From NCBI GenBank assembly GCA_041659285.1, contig JBAZYO010000005.1, positions 124,001-188,000 on the forward strand: a stretch of DNA of 64,000 nt, written 5' to 3'. Origin of the DNA: Vicinamibacterales bacterium (lineage in GTDB: Bacteria > Acidobacteriota > Vicinamibacteria > Vicinamibacterales > UBA2999). Positions 8,418-17,816 of the stretch are shown piece by piece. Made by a program: the position numbers and the translations under genes. Every line of letters begins with the position of its first letter. The stretch's first letter is position 1. The notes below the pieces were generated by a model that did not search any database, was not told the DNA's origin, and saw only the letters and a program-made list of their open reading frames with translations.

Positions 8418-9703
8418 GACGCCGCGCTCTTCGCCGGCGGCGCGTCGGCCACGGGCGCGGCGGCCATTGGCAGCGGCGCCGTCAACGTGGCGAGCTGGGC
8501 CGCGAAGATCGAGGCCACCGCCACGCACGCGTCATCCGCGGCCTTGCCGGGTTGCAGTTCCGCCGACAGCACGCCCACCGGGCCGGTGGGCCCGCACATC
8601 GGCACCGCGATCGCGGCCGCGGCGGAACCGTGGGCGACGCTCAGCCGTGGCGCGTTTGCGCGCAGGGCCGCGGCGGTGAGGTTGTCACTGGCGCGATCGA
8701 TGGCGCCGACGCGCGCGACCACGCGGGCGTCGAAGCCATGCGAGGCGACCGCCGACAGCGAGGCGCCGTCGTTCGACGTCACCCATACGATGAGGCCTTT
8801 GGCGCCAATCACGTCGCCCGCGCGCGCGAGCGCCCCGGACAGCGCGCCGATGTCGGTGAGCGTCGAGAGGTCGGCGCAGATCTCGGCGACCAGCTTCAAG
8901 TCGGGCCCGCCTTCGCGGCCGGAGGCCGCTTCCACCTTCGCTGAAGCTCCGGTGGACAAGCCGGCGAGGTCTCGCCGAAGCTCCCCAGAGCCTTTGGGAG
9001 CGGAGGCGGAACCCTCGAGCGGTTCGTCTGTCTTGAGGTTGAGGTCTTCCCCGGGCGGTACTTTTTTCAGCGTGTCGGCCAGGTCATGCCGCCACTCAAG
9101 GGGTTCCTTCGCGGCAGGCGTGCGGCCCGGCAACAGGAGCAGCGCGACGAGGAACCACGCGGCCACACCGGCTGCCGCCAGCGCGGCCTGCTCCTGGCGG
9201 ATGCCGGCGGTCCTGCGGTCGGCGTTGGTGCGAAGGGTGGAACGGACGGCCGTCACTTGTTCGGTGACGGCGTTCAACAGGTCGCGAACCTCGGTGAACA
9301 GCACGTCGCCGGCCAGCAGGAGCTCGCCGCGCTCCACGTACTGGCGCGCGCGCTTGTCGGCGGCAGCGAGCTGGTCAACGCCGTCGAGGGAATCGGAGAG
9401 CGAGCCACCGGACGCGGCGGCCGCCGTATCCAGGGTCACGAGACGTTGCCTGAGGGTGTCGAGCAGCGTGCCGACGCGGTGCGCCCAGAATTCGGTCCCC
9501 TGGTTCGGCGCGACGTAGGCGTACATGGAGCCGCGGACGTCGAGCAGGGCGCCGAAGGCTTCTTCCGCCGCCTGGTCCGTGGCGGCGCCGTCCTGCCGGG
9601 CCGCGGCCAACCGGGCCTCGTCGGCCATCGCGCGGTAACCGAGGCCCGCGGTGGCGAGCAGTGCGAACGCGAACAGGGCGATGCGAACAGTGCGGCGACC
9701 CAT
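8414..9703 (-). CDS. Membrane-anchored GAF-domain sensor protein
   Basis: The 429-residue protein has an N-terminal membrane segment (about 8-25), an alpha-helical extracytoplasmic region, a second membrane helix (AAAGVAAWFLVALLLL, about 175-190), a low-complexity linker and a degenerate GAF-like domain (about 270-410). Residues 232-267 of the linker are encoded by a family I repeat inserted in frame. It is the first gene of an overlapping three-gene unit with a response regulator and a hybrid kinase, so it probably presents a signal to that kinase. It has no kinase or phosphatase motif. The GAF assignment rests on fold-like patterns, not on a ligand motif. Confidence 0.75.
   Translation of the reverse strand: MGRRTVRIALFAFALLATAGLGYRAMADEARLAAARQDGAATDQAAEEAFGALLDVRGSMYAYVAPNQGTEFWAHRVGTLLDTLRQRLVTLDTAAAASGGSLSDSLDGVDQLAAADKRARQYVERGELLLAGDVLFTEVRDLLNAVTEQVTAVRSTLRTNADRRTAGIRQEQAALAAAGVAAWFLVALLLLPGRTPAAKEPLEWRHDLADTLKKVPPGEDLNLKTDEPLEGSASAPKGSGELRRDLAGLSTGASAKVEAASGREGGPDLKLVAEICADLSTLTDIGALSGALARAGDVIGAKGLIVWVTSNDGASLSAVASHGFDARVVARVGAIDRASDNLTAAALRANAPRLSVAHGSAAAAIAVPMCGPTGPVGVLSAELQPGKAADDACVAVASIFAAQLATLTAPLPMAAAPVADAPPAKSAAS
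8905..9011. repeat. Family I repeat, in frame inside the GAF protein gene
   Basis: It shares an identical 28-bp start with 39194-39221 (beginning GCCCGCCTTCGCGGCC), a middle block GGCGAGGTCTCGCCG and an end block GAGCGGAGGCGGA. Relative to the host gene it is in the opposite orientation to the copy at 39194, yet both remain open. Here it encodes the linker around GELRRDLAGL and KVEAASGREGGP. Confidence 0.85.
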
Positions 9704-9779
9704 TACGAGTGAAAGGATAGCAGAAACCCCAGGTGCCGACGGGTGCGTACGCGTGCCTGAGGGGCCTAAGGGCTGGTGC

Positions 9780-10535
9780 TCAGAACGTGGGCAGGTACGG
9801 TGTCAGCCACTGGGCGATGACCGTGAAGCGGTTGGTGAAGATCAAGACACCGATGATGATCATCAACGCGCCCGACACGATTTCAATCGCGTGGTAGTAA
9901 CGGCGAATCCTGGCAAACGCGACGAAGAACTGGTTGATGGCGAGGGCGGTGAGCAGGAAGGGAATGGCCAGCCCGAGCGAGTAGGTGGAGAGCAGCACGA
10001 TGCCCTGTCCCACCGAGTCTTGCTGCGCCGCGACCAGCAGGATGGCCGAGAGGATGGGGCCGATGCACGGCGTCCAGCCGAAGGCGAACGAGATGCCGAC
10101 GATGACGGCGCCGAGCATGCTGGCGGGCTTGGTGTTGGCCTGCACCCGCTTTTCCTGGAGCAGCCACTCGATCTTGAACACGCCCATGGTGTGCAGGCCG
10201 AACACGACCAGCAGCACGCCGGCGATCTTGCCGAAGATGGTGAGCCGTTCCATCAGGAACTGGCCGAGGTAGGTCGCCGAGGCGCCGAGCGACACGAACA
10301 CGAGCGAGAAGCCGAGGATGAAGAACAGCGAGGTGATGATCACCTGCCGCTTGGCCGCCGCGCTGACGCCGCCCGCCACCGCCACGGCGCCGCCACCCCC
10401 CGGCATGCCGCGCATCTCTTCGAGCGAGACGCCCGAGATGAACGACAGGTAGCCGGGAATGAGCGGCAGCACGCAGGGGGAGATGAAGCTGAGGACCCCT
10501 GCGATGAAGGCGCCGAAGAGCGATACGTTTTCCAT
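9780..10535 (-). CDS. ccdA: Cytochrome c biogenesis protein CcdA (thiol:disulfide interchange)
   Basis: The 251-residue, roughly six-helix membrane protein carries the two redox-active cysteines of the DsbD/CcdA family, in FISPCVLPLIPGYL near the N-terminus and in FGWTPCIGPIL. It passes electrons from cytoplasmic thioredoxin across the membrane to periplasmic thiol proteins such as apocytochrome c reductants. A Gly/Ala-rich loop lies between the first and second helices. It starts three bases after the nuoG stop, so the two are almost certainly co-transcribed. No cytochrome maturation genes are adjacent. Confidence 0.93.
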   Translation of the reverse strand: MENVSLFGAFIAGVLSFISPCVLPLIPGYLSFISGVSLEEMRGMPGGGGAVAVAGGVSAAAKRQVIITSLFFILGFSLVFVSLGASATYLGQFLMERLTIFGKIAGVLLVVFGLHTMGVFKIEWLLQEKRVQANTKPASMLGAVIVGISFAFGWTPCIGPILSAILLVAAQQDSVGQGIVLLSTYSLGLAIPFLLTALAINQFFVAFARIRRYYHAIEIVSGALMIIIGVLIFTNRFTVIAQWLTPYLPTF

Positions 10536-10538
10536 TGA

Positions 10539-12365
10539 TTAGTCTGATGCCCGTGAAATCTCGTCGGTTACCAGCCGCAGCGGGATCACGGTGGACTGAG
10601 CCATGTTCTCCATCTGCACGTTGTGGCCCTTCACGGGCGGCAGATCCTGGAACATGACGTCCCACTTCCAGCGTTCCATGGGGTTGCTGGTCTTCAGCCA
10701 GTGTTCCGCGCTCACGGCGCGGTTGAACACGGTTTCGGTCAGGGTGGCGTACTCGGGACGGTTCACCAGGAACCTCGCCACGTCGGCGCGCACCTGCTGT
10801 GACGTCGTGTAGGTGTAGGGCAGGCCGAGGGCGGCGGCCACGCTGGTGAGAATCTGCCAGTCTTCCACCGCTTCGCCGGGCGCGTTGATGGCCTTCGAGG
10901 CGGCCTGCACCATGCCCTGGTCGTTGGTGTAGGTGGCGTCTTTCTCGACCCACGCGGCGCCGGGCAACACCACGTCGGCGACCTTGGCGAGTTCCGTCTG
11001 CAGGACGCCCTGGTAGACGATGACCGGCACGCGGCCGGCCTTGCGGGCCTCGACCAGCCAGGTGAGGTCGCCCATCGAGCCGTCGGGCCCGGGGTCGAGC
11101 ACATACAGGACCGCGACGCGATCCTGATCGATCGCGGTGCGCAGGGCCGAGAGGTCGGCGTCGCCGTCGCCAATCACGGCCAGGCCGAGGTCGCGGGCGC
11201 CGTTGACGTTGGGCGCGTCCACGGCGGCGACGCGGAACTTGGTGGTGGCGGGCTGCTGCTTCTCGGTGCGCCGCCACGCCACGTGCACGTGCGAAGCGGC
11301 CGCCTCGCCCTTGAGGTCTTCGGCGAGGCGCTTGAGCAGGTACAGCTCTTCGTGCGAGGCATGGGCCGACGCCAGCATGCGCACCGACGCCGGGTCCTTG
11401 CGGCCGGCCGCGTTGAGCAGGTCGCGCACGCGCATCAGCGCGTCCTTCCAGGTCGCGACCTGGTGCACGCCGTCCTTGGTGAGGATCATCGGCTTGCGCA
11501 GGCGCTGGTCGCCTTCCACCCAGAGGTACTGGAAGCGGCCGATGTCGCACATCCAGAAGTCGTTGACCTGCGCGTTGTAGCGCGGCGTCATGCGGGCGAG
11601 GCGGGCGCCCTTCGCCCACTCCGGCTTGGCCTTGAGCCACGCGGTGGTACTGCAGCCCTTCGCGCAGAGCGTGCAGGTGGTGTCAACGGCGTGCGGGTTG
11701 TCCCACGGCCGCGAGCGGAAGCGGTACTGCCTGGTGGTGATGGCGCCGACCGGGCAGACGTCCATCAGGTTGCCCGAGAGCAGCGAGTGGACGCCCTGTT
11801 CGTTGAAGGTCGCAATCTCGCTGCCGTTGCCGCGGTTGATGGTGCCGATCTGCGCGTCACCATCGACTTCCGCCATGAAGCGGCTGCAGCGCGTGCACAG
11901 GATGCAGCGGTTGCGGTTCAGCATCAGCGTCGGGCCGAAGTCGATGTCGGCCTTGACGCCCTCGCCGTCGAAGGTGCGGCGCGGGAAGTCCATGCGGCTG
12001 TGGTCGTTGCCGAACTGGTTCGAGAAGTCCTGCAGCGGGCACTCGCCGCCCTTGTCGCACACAGGGCAGTCGAGCGGGTGGTTGATCAGCAGGAACTCGA
12101 AGACGCCCTTGCGGCCTTCCACGGCCTCGGGGTCTTGCGTGTGCACCACCATGCCCTCGGCCACCGGCGTCGAGCACGACGTCTGCAGCTTGGCCATCTT
12201 CTCGATCTTCACGAGGCAGACGCGGCACGACGCGTCGATGCCGAGACCGGGGTGGTAGCAGTAATAGGGAACCTGGATGCCGGCCTCGATGGCGGCCTTG
12301 AGGACCGAGGTGCCCTTGGCGACGGACAACTGGCGGCCATCAATGGTCAGCGTGACGTTTTCCAT
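10539..12365 (-). CDS. nuoG: NADH-quinone oxidoreductase subunit G
   Basis: The 608-residue iron-sulfur subunit belongs to the electron-input arm of complex I. A [2Fe-2S] ferredoxin domain comes first (CYHPGLGIDASCRVC then SC), followed by the His-Cys cluster motif HPLDCPVCDKGGECPLQD, a [4Fe-4S] motif CILCTRC with CPVGAI, and a molybdopterin-oxidoreductase-like domain with CTLCAKGC. The start chosen is MENVTLTIDG at 12365; the open frame continues upstream to 12443 only through a dispersed repeat. NuoE, NuoF and other nuo genes are not in the window. CcdA follows after three bases. Confidence 0.93.
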   Translation of the reverse strand: MENVTLTIDGRQLSVAKGTSVLKAAIEAGIQVPYYCYHPGLGIDASCRVCLVKIEKMAKLQTSCSTPVAEGMVVHTQDPEAVEGRKGVFEFLLINHPLDCPVCDKGGECPLQDFSNQFGNDHSRMDFPRRTFDGEGVKADIDFGPTLMLNRNRCILCTRCSRFMAEVDGDAQIGTINRGNGSEIATFNEQGVHSLLSGNLMDVCPVGAITTRQYRFRSRPWDNPHAVDTTCTLCAKGCSTTAWLKAKPEWAKGARLARMTPRYNAQVNDFWMCDIGRFQYLWVEGDQRLRKPMILTKDGVHQVATWKDALMRVRDLLNAAGRKDPASVRMLASAHASHEELYLLKRLAEDLKGEAAASHVHVAWRRTEKQQPATTKFRVAAVDAPNVNGARDLGLAVIGDGDADLSALRTAIDQDRVAVLYVLDPGPDGSMGDLTWLVEARKAGRVPVIVYQGVLQTELAKVADVVLPGAAWVEKDATYTNDQGMVQAASKAINAPGEAVEDWQILTSVAAALGLPYTYTTSQQVRADVARFLVNRPEYATLTETVFNRAVSAEHWLKTSNPMERWKWDVMFQDLPPVKGHNVQMENMAQSTVIPLRLVTDEISRASD

Positions 12366-12392
12366 GACCTTGGAATGATATCCCAGGGGGGC

Positions 12393-12457
12393 TGTAGCAT
12401 CCGCCTTCAGGCGGATTTTCGCCCACGGGCAAGCTCCGGCCAAAGCCGGAGGCTACA
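12393..12457. repeat. 65-bp element with TGTAGC/GCTACA ends and two internal hairpins (family A-like)
   Basis: Terminal inverted repeats TGTAGC (12393-12398) and GCTACA (12452-12457) enclose two hairpins, TCCGCCTTCAGGCGGA and CTCCGGCCAAAGCCGGAG. The element fills the gap between the M1 peptidase stop and the nuoG start on the minus strand. Translation across it would give a peptide like IRLKADAT, close to the family A peptide VRLKPDAT. Confidence 0.85.
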
Positions 12458-12464
12458 ACAGGGC

Positions 12465-15326
12465 CTACCGTCGCTCTATGACCGCCACCGCCCCGCCGTC
12501 CTGGTTGGTGTCTACCGACCGGAAGGCACCGGACAGGGGGAGCCGCTGCTCGGTGACCGCGTCGGAGACGATCACCAGGTGCTCGCTGGTCTTGCCGTCG
12601 GCGTAGGTCACCGTGACGGTCACCGGCACGTCGAACAGCTCGCCGGCCTGCTCGAACCGGACCAGCAGCTCCTGGCCCTCCTGGGTCGAGCTGAACCGCA
12701 GGTGGGGGAGTGACGAGTCGTAGACCCAGCGCTCGAAGAACCGGTCGAGGCTGCGGCCGCTTTCGGCTTCCATGGCCTTGCGCAGGTCGTCGGTGCCGGC
12801 CTTCTTGAACCGGTTGTCGGCGTAGTAGCGGCGCAGGCCGCGGAAGAACTGGTCGTCGCCGACGAAGCGGCGCAGCATGTGGAGCACCGCGGCGCCCTTG
12901 TTGTAGAGCAGCGCGCGGAACACGCGGCTCTCGCCCTTGATGTGGCCGAGCCGGTAGCCGAGATAGATCGGGCCCTGGTCGGACTCATCCATGCTCCAGC
13001 GCCGAAACTGGCGGAGGACGTCGCGGAAGGCGGCTTCACCCCGGCGCTCCTTCGCATACAGCGCCGCGAAATACTGCGCGAAGCCTTCGCTCAACCACTG
13101 CTCGTGGTAGTTCTTCCAGCCCACGGCCTGGCCGAACCACTGGTGCGCCAGCTCGTGCGCGAGGAAGAACTCGGGGAAGCCCTGGAACGCCGCGGGGTCG
13201 TTGCGCCAGCTGTGGGCCACGATCGGCGGCGGGTTGTTGATCATCGCGAAGTAGCCGGGCGCGTGGCCGCCCGGGAACTCGTCTTCCACCATGGCAATGG
13301 TGATGGTGTCGTACGGCACGTCACCGGTGATCGACGCATACAGCCGCATGATGTCGGCGCCCAGGGCCACGGTGTCGCGGCCCCTGGATTCCTGCCGCTT
13401 GTTGGCCTCCACCGACATCCGCACCGTGTTGCGCGCGCCCACCGGCGGAACGGCGGTGAGCAGCGCCTGAAGCCGCATGATCTGCTGCGCCAGCGTGTCG
13501 GCGGGCACCGACAGCGCCTGGCTGCGCGCCGGCGCCCGGGTGTCGATGTCGAGCGCCACGGTGGCGGCGTCGACGCGGTTCATCCGGCTCACCAGCAACG
13601 ACAGGTAGCGCAGCGGCTGCGGCGAGTTGAAGGTGTAGGAGACCCGCGGCACCGAGCGCCCGGACCCTTCGAGGATGGCGGGCTCGGCCGGCGACGGCGA
13701 CCCGGATTCGAGCACGCCCGAGGCGACCACGGCGTACTCGGCCGGCACGGTGATGCGCATGCGCGCGCTGGCGAAGTCGGTGACCTGCGCCTGCGGATGC
13801 CAGTAGCTGCGGTTGCTCAACAACCACTTGGGCTCCGCCGGCGCAAACGGCACATCGTCTGGTTGCGTGTTGCGCTGCTCCACCGTCGCGGCTGGCGCCT
13901 CCGCCGCTATGGCGGACAGGTCGCGCGACTTGTCCGTCGTAGCGTCGGCGTCTCCAGACGCGAAGACGGACTCATCTTGCATGCCCTGGCGCGGGATGCG
14001 GCCCGAGTAGGCGATGGTCAGCGTGAGCGGGAAGTCGCGCGACACCGGCGACGGCAGGTTGACGAGCACGCTGTTCTGGTTGCGCACGCGGAGGAACAAC
14101 AGGCGCCCGAATTCGTCGCTGGTCACCGACGACACGTTCAGCGTGTCGGCGAAGCGCAGCGTGAGCACGCCCAGCGCGTGCGACTTGACGCGCAGCTTGA
14201 TGCGCGTGCGGCCCTCCATCCATTCGCGTTCGGGAATGAACTGCGCGTCCACGTCGTAGTCGGTGACGTCGTAGTCAATCAGGTCGTCTTCGTCGTAGAA
14301 GCGGCCACGGCTGGCCAGCTTCTGCTCCGAGGCGTAGGCGGAGATGTTGCGCCGGCTGGCGCGCTGGAACACCGAGACGTCTTCGGGCTCGCCGCTCGAA
14401 CGCGCGTAGGTGAGCGCGTTGAACCGCCGCGTGCGCACCTCGGCGACGAAGTCGCCGGGCTGCGGCAGCAGCGACCACACGTCGCGGCTCAAGTCGCTCA
14501 AGTCGAGGTTGAACGACTTGGCGACGTCCTCGTCGAAGATCGCCTGGCCGCGGCGCAGCGCGCGCGGATCCACGGGCACCGGCGTCAGCACGTCCGCGGC
14601 CACTCGCTGCTCGAACTCGAACGGGCTGATCCGCACGAACGCCATGGTGAAGGGCGTCTCGAGCGTTTCGGACCCGGCGAAGATGCGCAGCTGGCCCTTC
14701 TCTTCTTTCGGCGCCGGCTCGAACACCATGCTGCCCTCGCCGACCAGCACGAGCGCGGTCACGCCTTCGGCGGTTTCCGCCACGAACACGTCACCTTCGG
14801 GCAGCCGCAGCGTGAAGTCCACGGCCACCAGCACCAGGTTGCGCGCGCTGTACTGCTTCTCCGCCTCCAGCGCCAGGCGGTGCAGGCCCTCGATGGACGC
14901 GAGCCGGTCTTCGCTGATGATGCGCCACGGCTGCGACCCGATGTCGTCGCCGCGCGGCCGCCGGATGTCGAGCCGCCACGTCGCGATGCGCCCGCGACGT
15001 CCGGTTTCCTGGAACACCTCGATCACGAGGCGATAGCCTTCGCCCGGCAGCGAGCCCGGCAGCGGCGATCGATCCCGCTCCTTGACGACGACGCGGGTGA
15101 TGCCCTGGGGGACCATGGCGTCGAAAAACTGGAGGGACTGTTCGCGGTCGGCGGCGGGCGACAGCAAGGCCGTCCAGCGGTCGCGGTCCATGGTCGAGAT
15201 GGCGGTTTCCACCGCCTGCATGAACGCCTGCAGAGACAGTCCTTCAGCGCCTTGTGCCCGGGCGGGCACTTGTCCCGCGAACGCGGGCGCGGAGGCGAGA
15301 ACGATCAAGGCAACGAAGAGGCGCAT
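12465..15326 (-). CDS. Secreted M1 family zinc aminopeptidase
   Basis: The 953-residue protein has an N-terminal signal peptide (MRLFVALIVLASAPAFAG), a long N-terminal region of unknown fold (to about residue 340), the beta-saddle domain and a gluzincin domain with the zinc site H724-E-L-A-H728 and the downstream Glu in WLSEGF. It should remove N-terminal residues from peptides in the periplasm or outside the cell. The exopeptidase motif GxMEN is not obvious; VEDEFPGGHAPGYFAMI occupies that region. Around residues 453-490 a repeat-like stretch (TDKSRDLSAIAAEAPAATVE) interrupts the domain without breaking the frame. Confidence 0.9.
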   Translation of the reverse strand: MRLFVALIVLASAPAFAGQVPARAQGAEGLSLQAFMQAVETAISTMDRDRWTALLSPAADREQSLQFFDAMVPQGITRVVVKERDRSPLPGSLPGEGYRLVIEVFQETGRRGRIATWRLDIRRPRGDDIGSQPWRIISEDRLASIEGLHRLALEAEKQYSARNLVLVAVDFTLRLPEGDVFVAETAEGVTALVLVGEGSMVFEPAPKEEKGQLRIFAGSETLETPFTMAFVRISPFEFEQRVAADVLTPVPVDPRALRRGQAIFDEDVAKSFNLDLSDLSRDVWSLLPQPGDFVAEVRTRRFNALTYARSSGEPEDVSVFQRASRRNISAYASEQKLASRGRFYDEDDLIDYDVTDYDVDAQFIPEREWMEGRTRIKLRVKSHALGVLTLRFADTLNVSSVTSDEFGRLLFLRVRNQNSVLVNLPSPVSRDFPLTLTIAYSGRIPRQGMQDESVFASGDADATTDKSRDLSAIAAEAPAATVEQRNTQPDDVPFAPAEPKWLLSNRSYWHPQAQVTDFASARMRITVPAEYAVVASGVLESGSPSPAEPAILEGSGRSVPRVSYTFNSPQPLRYLSLLVSRMNRVDAATVALDIDTRAPARSQALSVPADTLAQQIMRLQALLTAVPPVGARNTVRMSVEANKRQESRGRDTVALGADIMRLYASITGDVPYDTITIAMVEDEFPGGHAPGYFAMINNPPPIVAHSWRNDPAAFQGFPEFFLAHELAHQWFGQAVGWKNYHEQWLSEGFAQYFAALYAKERRGEAAFRDVLRQFRRWSMDESDQGPIYLGYRLGHIKGESRVFRALLYNKGAAVLHMLRRFVGDDQFFRGLRRYYADNRFKKAGTDDLRKAMEAESGRSLDRFFERWVYDSSLPHLRFSSTQEGQELLVRFEQAGELFDVPVTVTVTYADGKTSEHLVIVSDAVTEQRLPLSGAFRSVDTNQDGGAVAVIERR

Positions 15327-15407
15327 TTCAGCCGGACCTTCAAGCCCAATTAGACGCCGAAGGGGCGAATCCGGCTATCGGAATGTGGCTTGGAAGTCCG
15401 ATTCCGT

Positions 15408-16571
15408 CTACGCGAGCCTGCTCAGCACCAGCACGGTGAGGTCGTCGGCGAGCCGCTGGTCGCGGCGGTGGCGCTCGACCGCGTCGAACACCGCACGCCC
15501 CAGGTCGCCTGCCGCGGCTTGCTGATACGCGCCCGCATACAGCGCCAGGGTGCGTTCGAGCCCGGCCTCGTCGAATGGCGTGCCGTCGGGGCTTTCCGCC
15601 TCGGTGAGGCCGTCGCTATACATCAGCAGCGCGTCACCGGGGTTGAGCTGGACTTCTCCGGATTCGTAGGTGCTGCCTTCGAACATGCCCAGGGCGACGC
15701 CGCCGCTCATCAACCGCTCGATCGAGCCATTTTGCCGGCGGAGCAGGGGAGGTGTCTGGCCGGCGTTCACAAATTCGAGACGGCCGGTCGCCGGGGTGTA
15801 TGACCCGAGAAACAACGTGATGAATCGCGACGCCGGCGCGTGCCGGGCCACCTGCAGGTTGAGGCGCTTGACCAGCGCGGGCAGCGGCAGGCCTTCGTCC
15901 GCCAGCGTGCGCAGGATGGCGAGCAGCAGCGCCATAAGCAGGGCCGCGGGGCTGGCCTTGCCCGCCACGTCCCCGAGCGCCACCAGCACCGTGCCGTCCG
16001 GTTGCGGCAGGATGTCGTAGAAGTCGCCGCCCACGGTGTTGGCGGGCTTGGTGAGGCCGAACGCCTCCACGCCCGGGCCCGACCACGTGCCTTCGGGCAG
16101 CATCGCCTGCTGAATCTCGCGCGCCACTTCGAGGTCGCGCTTGAGCGAGAGGCGGTCGGCCACTTCCAGCAGCACCAGCAGGTTCATCAGCAGGAAGCCG
16201 CCGAGCAGCCACAGGGTGCCGTCGCTGAACAGCGGCGCCGGCACGCGGATGTGAACGAAGAAGAGCGCAATCGGGATCGGCACGCTCATCAAGCCGAACC
16301 CGCGAAAGAGCTGCAGCAGGCCAATTACCGAGAGACCCAGCGCCACACCGTACATCAGCCGGCGGGCGGGCGACAGCCGCATGGTGAACGCCAGGAAGAA
16401 CCCCTGCGCGTACTTGACCGCCTTCTTGTACCAAGGCAGGCCCTCGAGCTCCGCGGTGTTGATGCCCTTGGCGAAGAAGTGGTAGGCCTCCGGCGTTTCG
16501 CGCGTGAACAGCTTCCCCAGCTCCTCGGACGTGAGGTCGTGGGTGTAGCGGCGGAAGAACGCCTTGGGCAT
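15408..16571 (-). CDS. Membrane SpoIIE-type PP2C phosphatase
   Basis: The 387-residue protein has an N-terminal cytosolic part, two hydrophobic segments (about 70-105 and 118-138) and a C-terminal SpoIIE/RsbU phosphatase domain. It has the metal-binding motifs GGDFYDILP, LGDVAGKG-like ALGDVAGKAS, YSDGLTEA and DDLTVLVL. It probably dephosphorylates an anti-sigma antagonist in a partner-switching pathway. The stop is 18 bases upstream-strand-wise from the Kbl-like gene pattern, so both may share a transcript. No anti-sigma or antagonist gene is nearby. Confidence 0.92.
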   Translation of the reverse strand: MPKAFFRRYTHDLTSEELGKLFTRETPEAYHFFAKGINTAELEGLPWYKKAVKYAQGFFLAFTMRLSPARRLMYGVALGLSVIGLLQLFRGFGLMSVPIPIALFFVHIRVPAPLFSDGTLWLLGGFLLMNLLVLLEVADRLSLKRDLEVAREIQQAMLPEGTWSGPGVEAFGLTKPANTVGGDFYDILPQPDGTVLVALGDVAGKASPAALLMALLLAILRTLADEGLPLPALVKRLNLQVARHAPASRFITLFLGSYTPATGRLEFVNAGQTPPLLRRQNGSIERLMSGGVALGMFEGSTYESGEVQLNPGDALLMYSDGLTEAESPDGTPFDEAGLERTLALYAGAYQQAAAGDLGRAVFDAVERHRRDQRLADDLTVLVLSRLA

Positions 16572-16589
16572 CAGCTCTTATCTCGGACG

Positions 16590-17774
16590 TTAGTTGATCA
16601 CGCCGAGTTCCCTGCCGACCTTGGCGAACATGTCCAGGGCGTACTGCAGGTCGGCCTTGGTGTGGGTGGCGGCCACAATCGTGCGCAAGCGGGCCTTGTC
16701 GCGGGCCACGGTCGGGAAGCCGATGCTCTGGGCGAACACACCCTGCGCAAACAGGGCGTCCGACATGCGCGCCGCGGTGGCCGCCTCGCCGACAATCACC
16801 GGCGTGATCGGGCTTTCGCTGAGGCCGGTGTTGAAGCCGAGCTGTTCGAGGCCCGCCTTGAAAAAGCGGGTGTTGTCCCACAGCTGCTCGATCCACTGCG
16901 GCTCGCTTTCCAGCACGTCGAGGGCGGCAATGCACGCGGCGGTGACCGCCGGCGGATGCGAGGTCGAGAACAGGAACGGCCGCGCGCGGTGGTAGAGGAA
17001 CTCGATCAGGGTCTTGGTGCCGGCGACGTAGCCGCCGAGCACGCCAACGGCCTTCGACAGCGTGCCGACCTGGATGTCCACGCGCCCGTGGCACTTGAAA
17101 TGGTCCACGGTGCCGCTGCCGTTCTTTCCGAACACGCCACTGGCGTGCGCGTCGTCCACCATCATGATGGCGCCGTACTCTTCCGCGATCGTGCACAGCC
17201 CGGGCAACGGGCCCAGGTCGCCTTCCATCGAGAACACGCCGTCGGTGATCAGGATCTTGCGCTGCGACGTGGGCAGGTCCTTCAGGATCTTGCGGGCGGC
17301 GTCGACGTCCTTGTGTGGGAACACCTTGATGGCGGCGCGGCTCAAGCGGCAGCCGTCGATGATGCTGGCGTGGTTCAATTCATCCGAGATCACCACGTCA
17401 TCCTTGGTGAGCACCGCCGACACGGTGCCGGCGTTGGCGGAGAAACCGCTCTGGAACACCACCACCGCCTCGACGTGCTTGAACTCGGCCAGCCGGCGCT
17501 CGAGCTCCATGTGCATTTCCATGGTGCCCGAGATGGTGCGCACGGCCCCGGAGCCGACGCCGTACTTGGCCACCGCGTCGAGCGCGGCCTGCTTCAGCCG
17601 GGGATGCGTGGCCAGGCCCAGGTAGTTGTTCGACGACAGGTTGACGACCGACTTGTGATCGAACGTGGCGTGGGCGGCCGGCTCGCCTTCAAGGATGCGA
17701 AGCTTGCGGTAGAGGCCTTGCTCCTTGAGAGCGGTCAGTTCGGCGTTCAGGTATGAAAGGGGATCAGGGCGCAT
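16590..17774 (-). CDS. kbl: Glycine C-acetyltransferase / 2-amino-3-ketobutyrate CoA ligase-type PLP enzyme
   Basis: The 394-residue alpha-oxoamine synthase has the family signatures SSNNYLGLATHP, the cofactor-contacting DDAHASGVFGKNG and the PLP-binding Lys in GTLSKAVGVLGGY. The closest match in motif wording is to Kbl, which interconverts 2-amino-3-oxobutyrate plus CoA with glycine plus acetyl-CoA in threonine breakdown. The related BioF (8-amino-7-oxononanoate synthase) is the alternative. No tdh or bio gene is adjacent, so context does not decide. The phosphatase gene follows 18 bp downstream on the same strand. Confidence 0.88.
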   Translation of the reverse strand: MRPDPLSYLNAELTALKEQGLYRKLRILEGEPAAHATFDHKSVVNLSSNNYLGLATHPRLKQAALDAVAKYGVGSGAVRTISGTMEMHMELERRLAEFKHVEAVVVFQSGFSANAGTVSAVLTKDDVVISDELNHASIIDGCRLSRAAIKVFPHKDVDAARKILKDLPTSQRKILITDGVFSMEGDLGPLPGLCTIAEEYGAIMMVDDAHASGVFGKNGSGTVDHFKCHGRVDIQVGTLSKAVGVLGGYVAGTKTLIEFLYHRARPFLFSTSHPPAVTAACIAALDVLESEPQWIEQLWDNTRFFKAGLEQLGFNTGLSESPITPVIVGEAATAARMSDALFAQGVFAQSIGFPTVARDKARLRTIVAATHTKADLQYALDMFAKVGRELGVIN

Positions 17775-17816
17775 ATGGATTCTGCCGGGAACCGGGAGTC
17801 GGGAGTCGGAAGCCGA

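Noticed and set aside
12879..15353. A long open frame of over 800 codons on the plus strand opposite the M1 peptidase
   Set aside because: It is Arg/His/Gly rich with no domain, lies entirely opposite a well-supported gene and is a usual effect of high GC content. The same applies to 557-1747 (-), 5581-7233 (+) and 46866-49292 (-).
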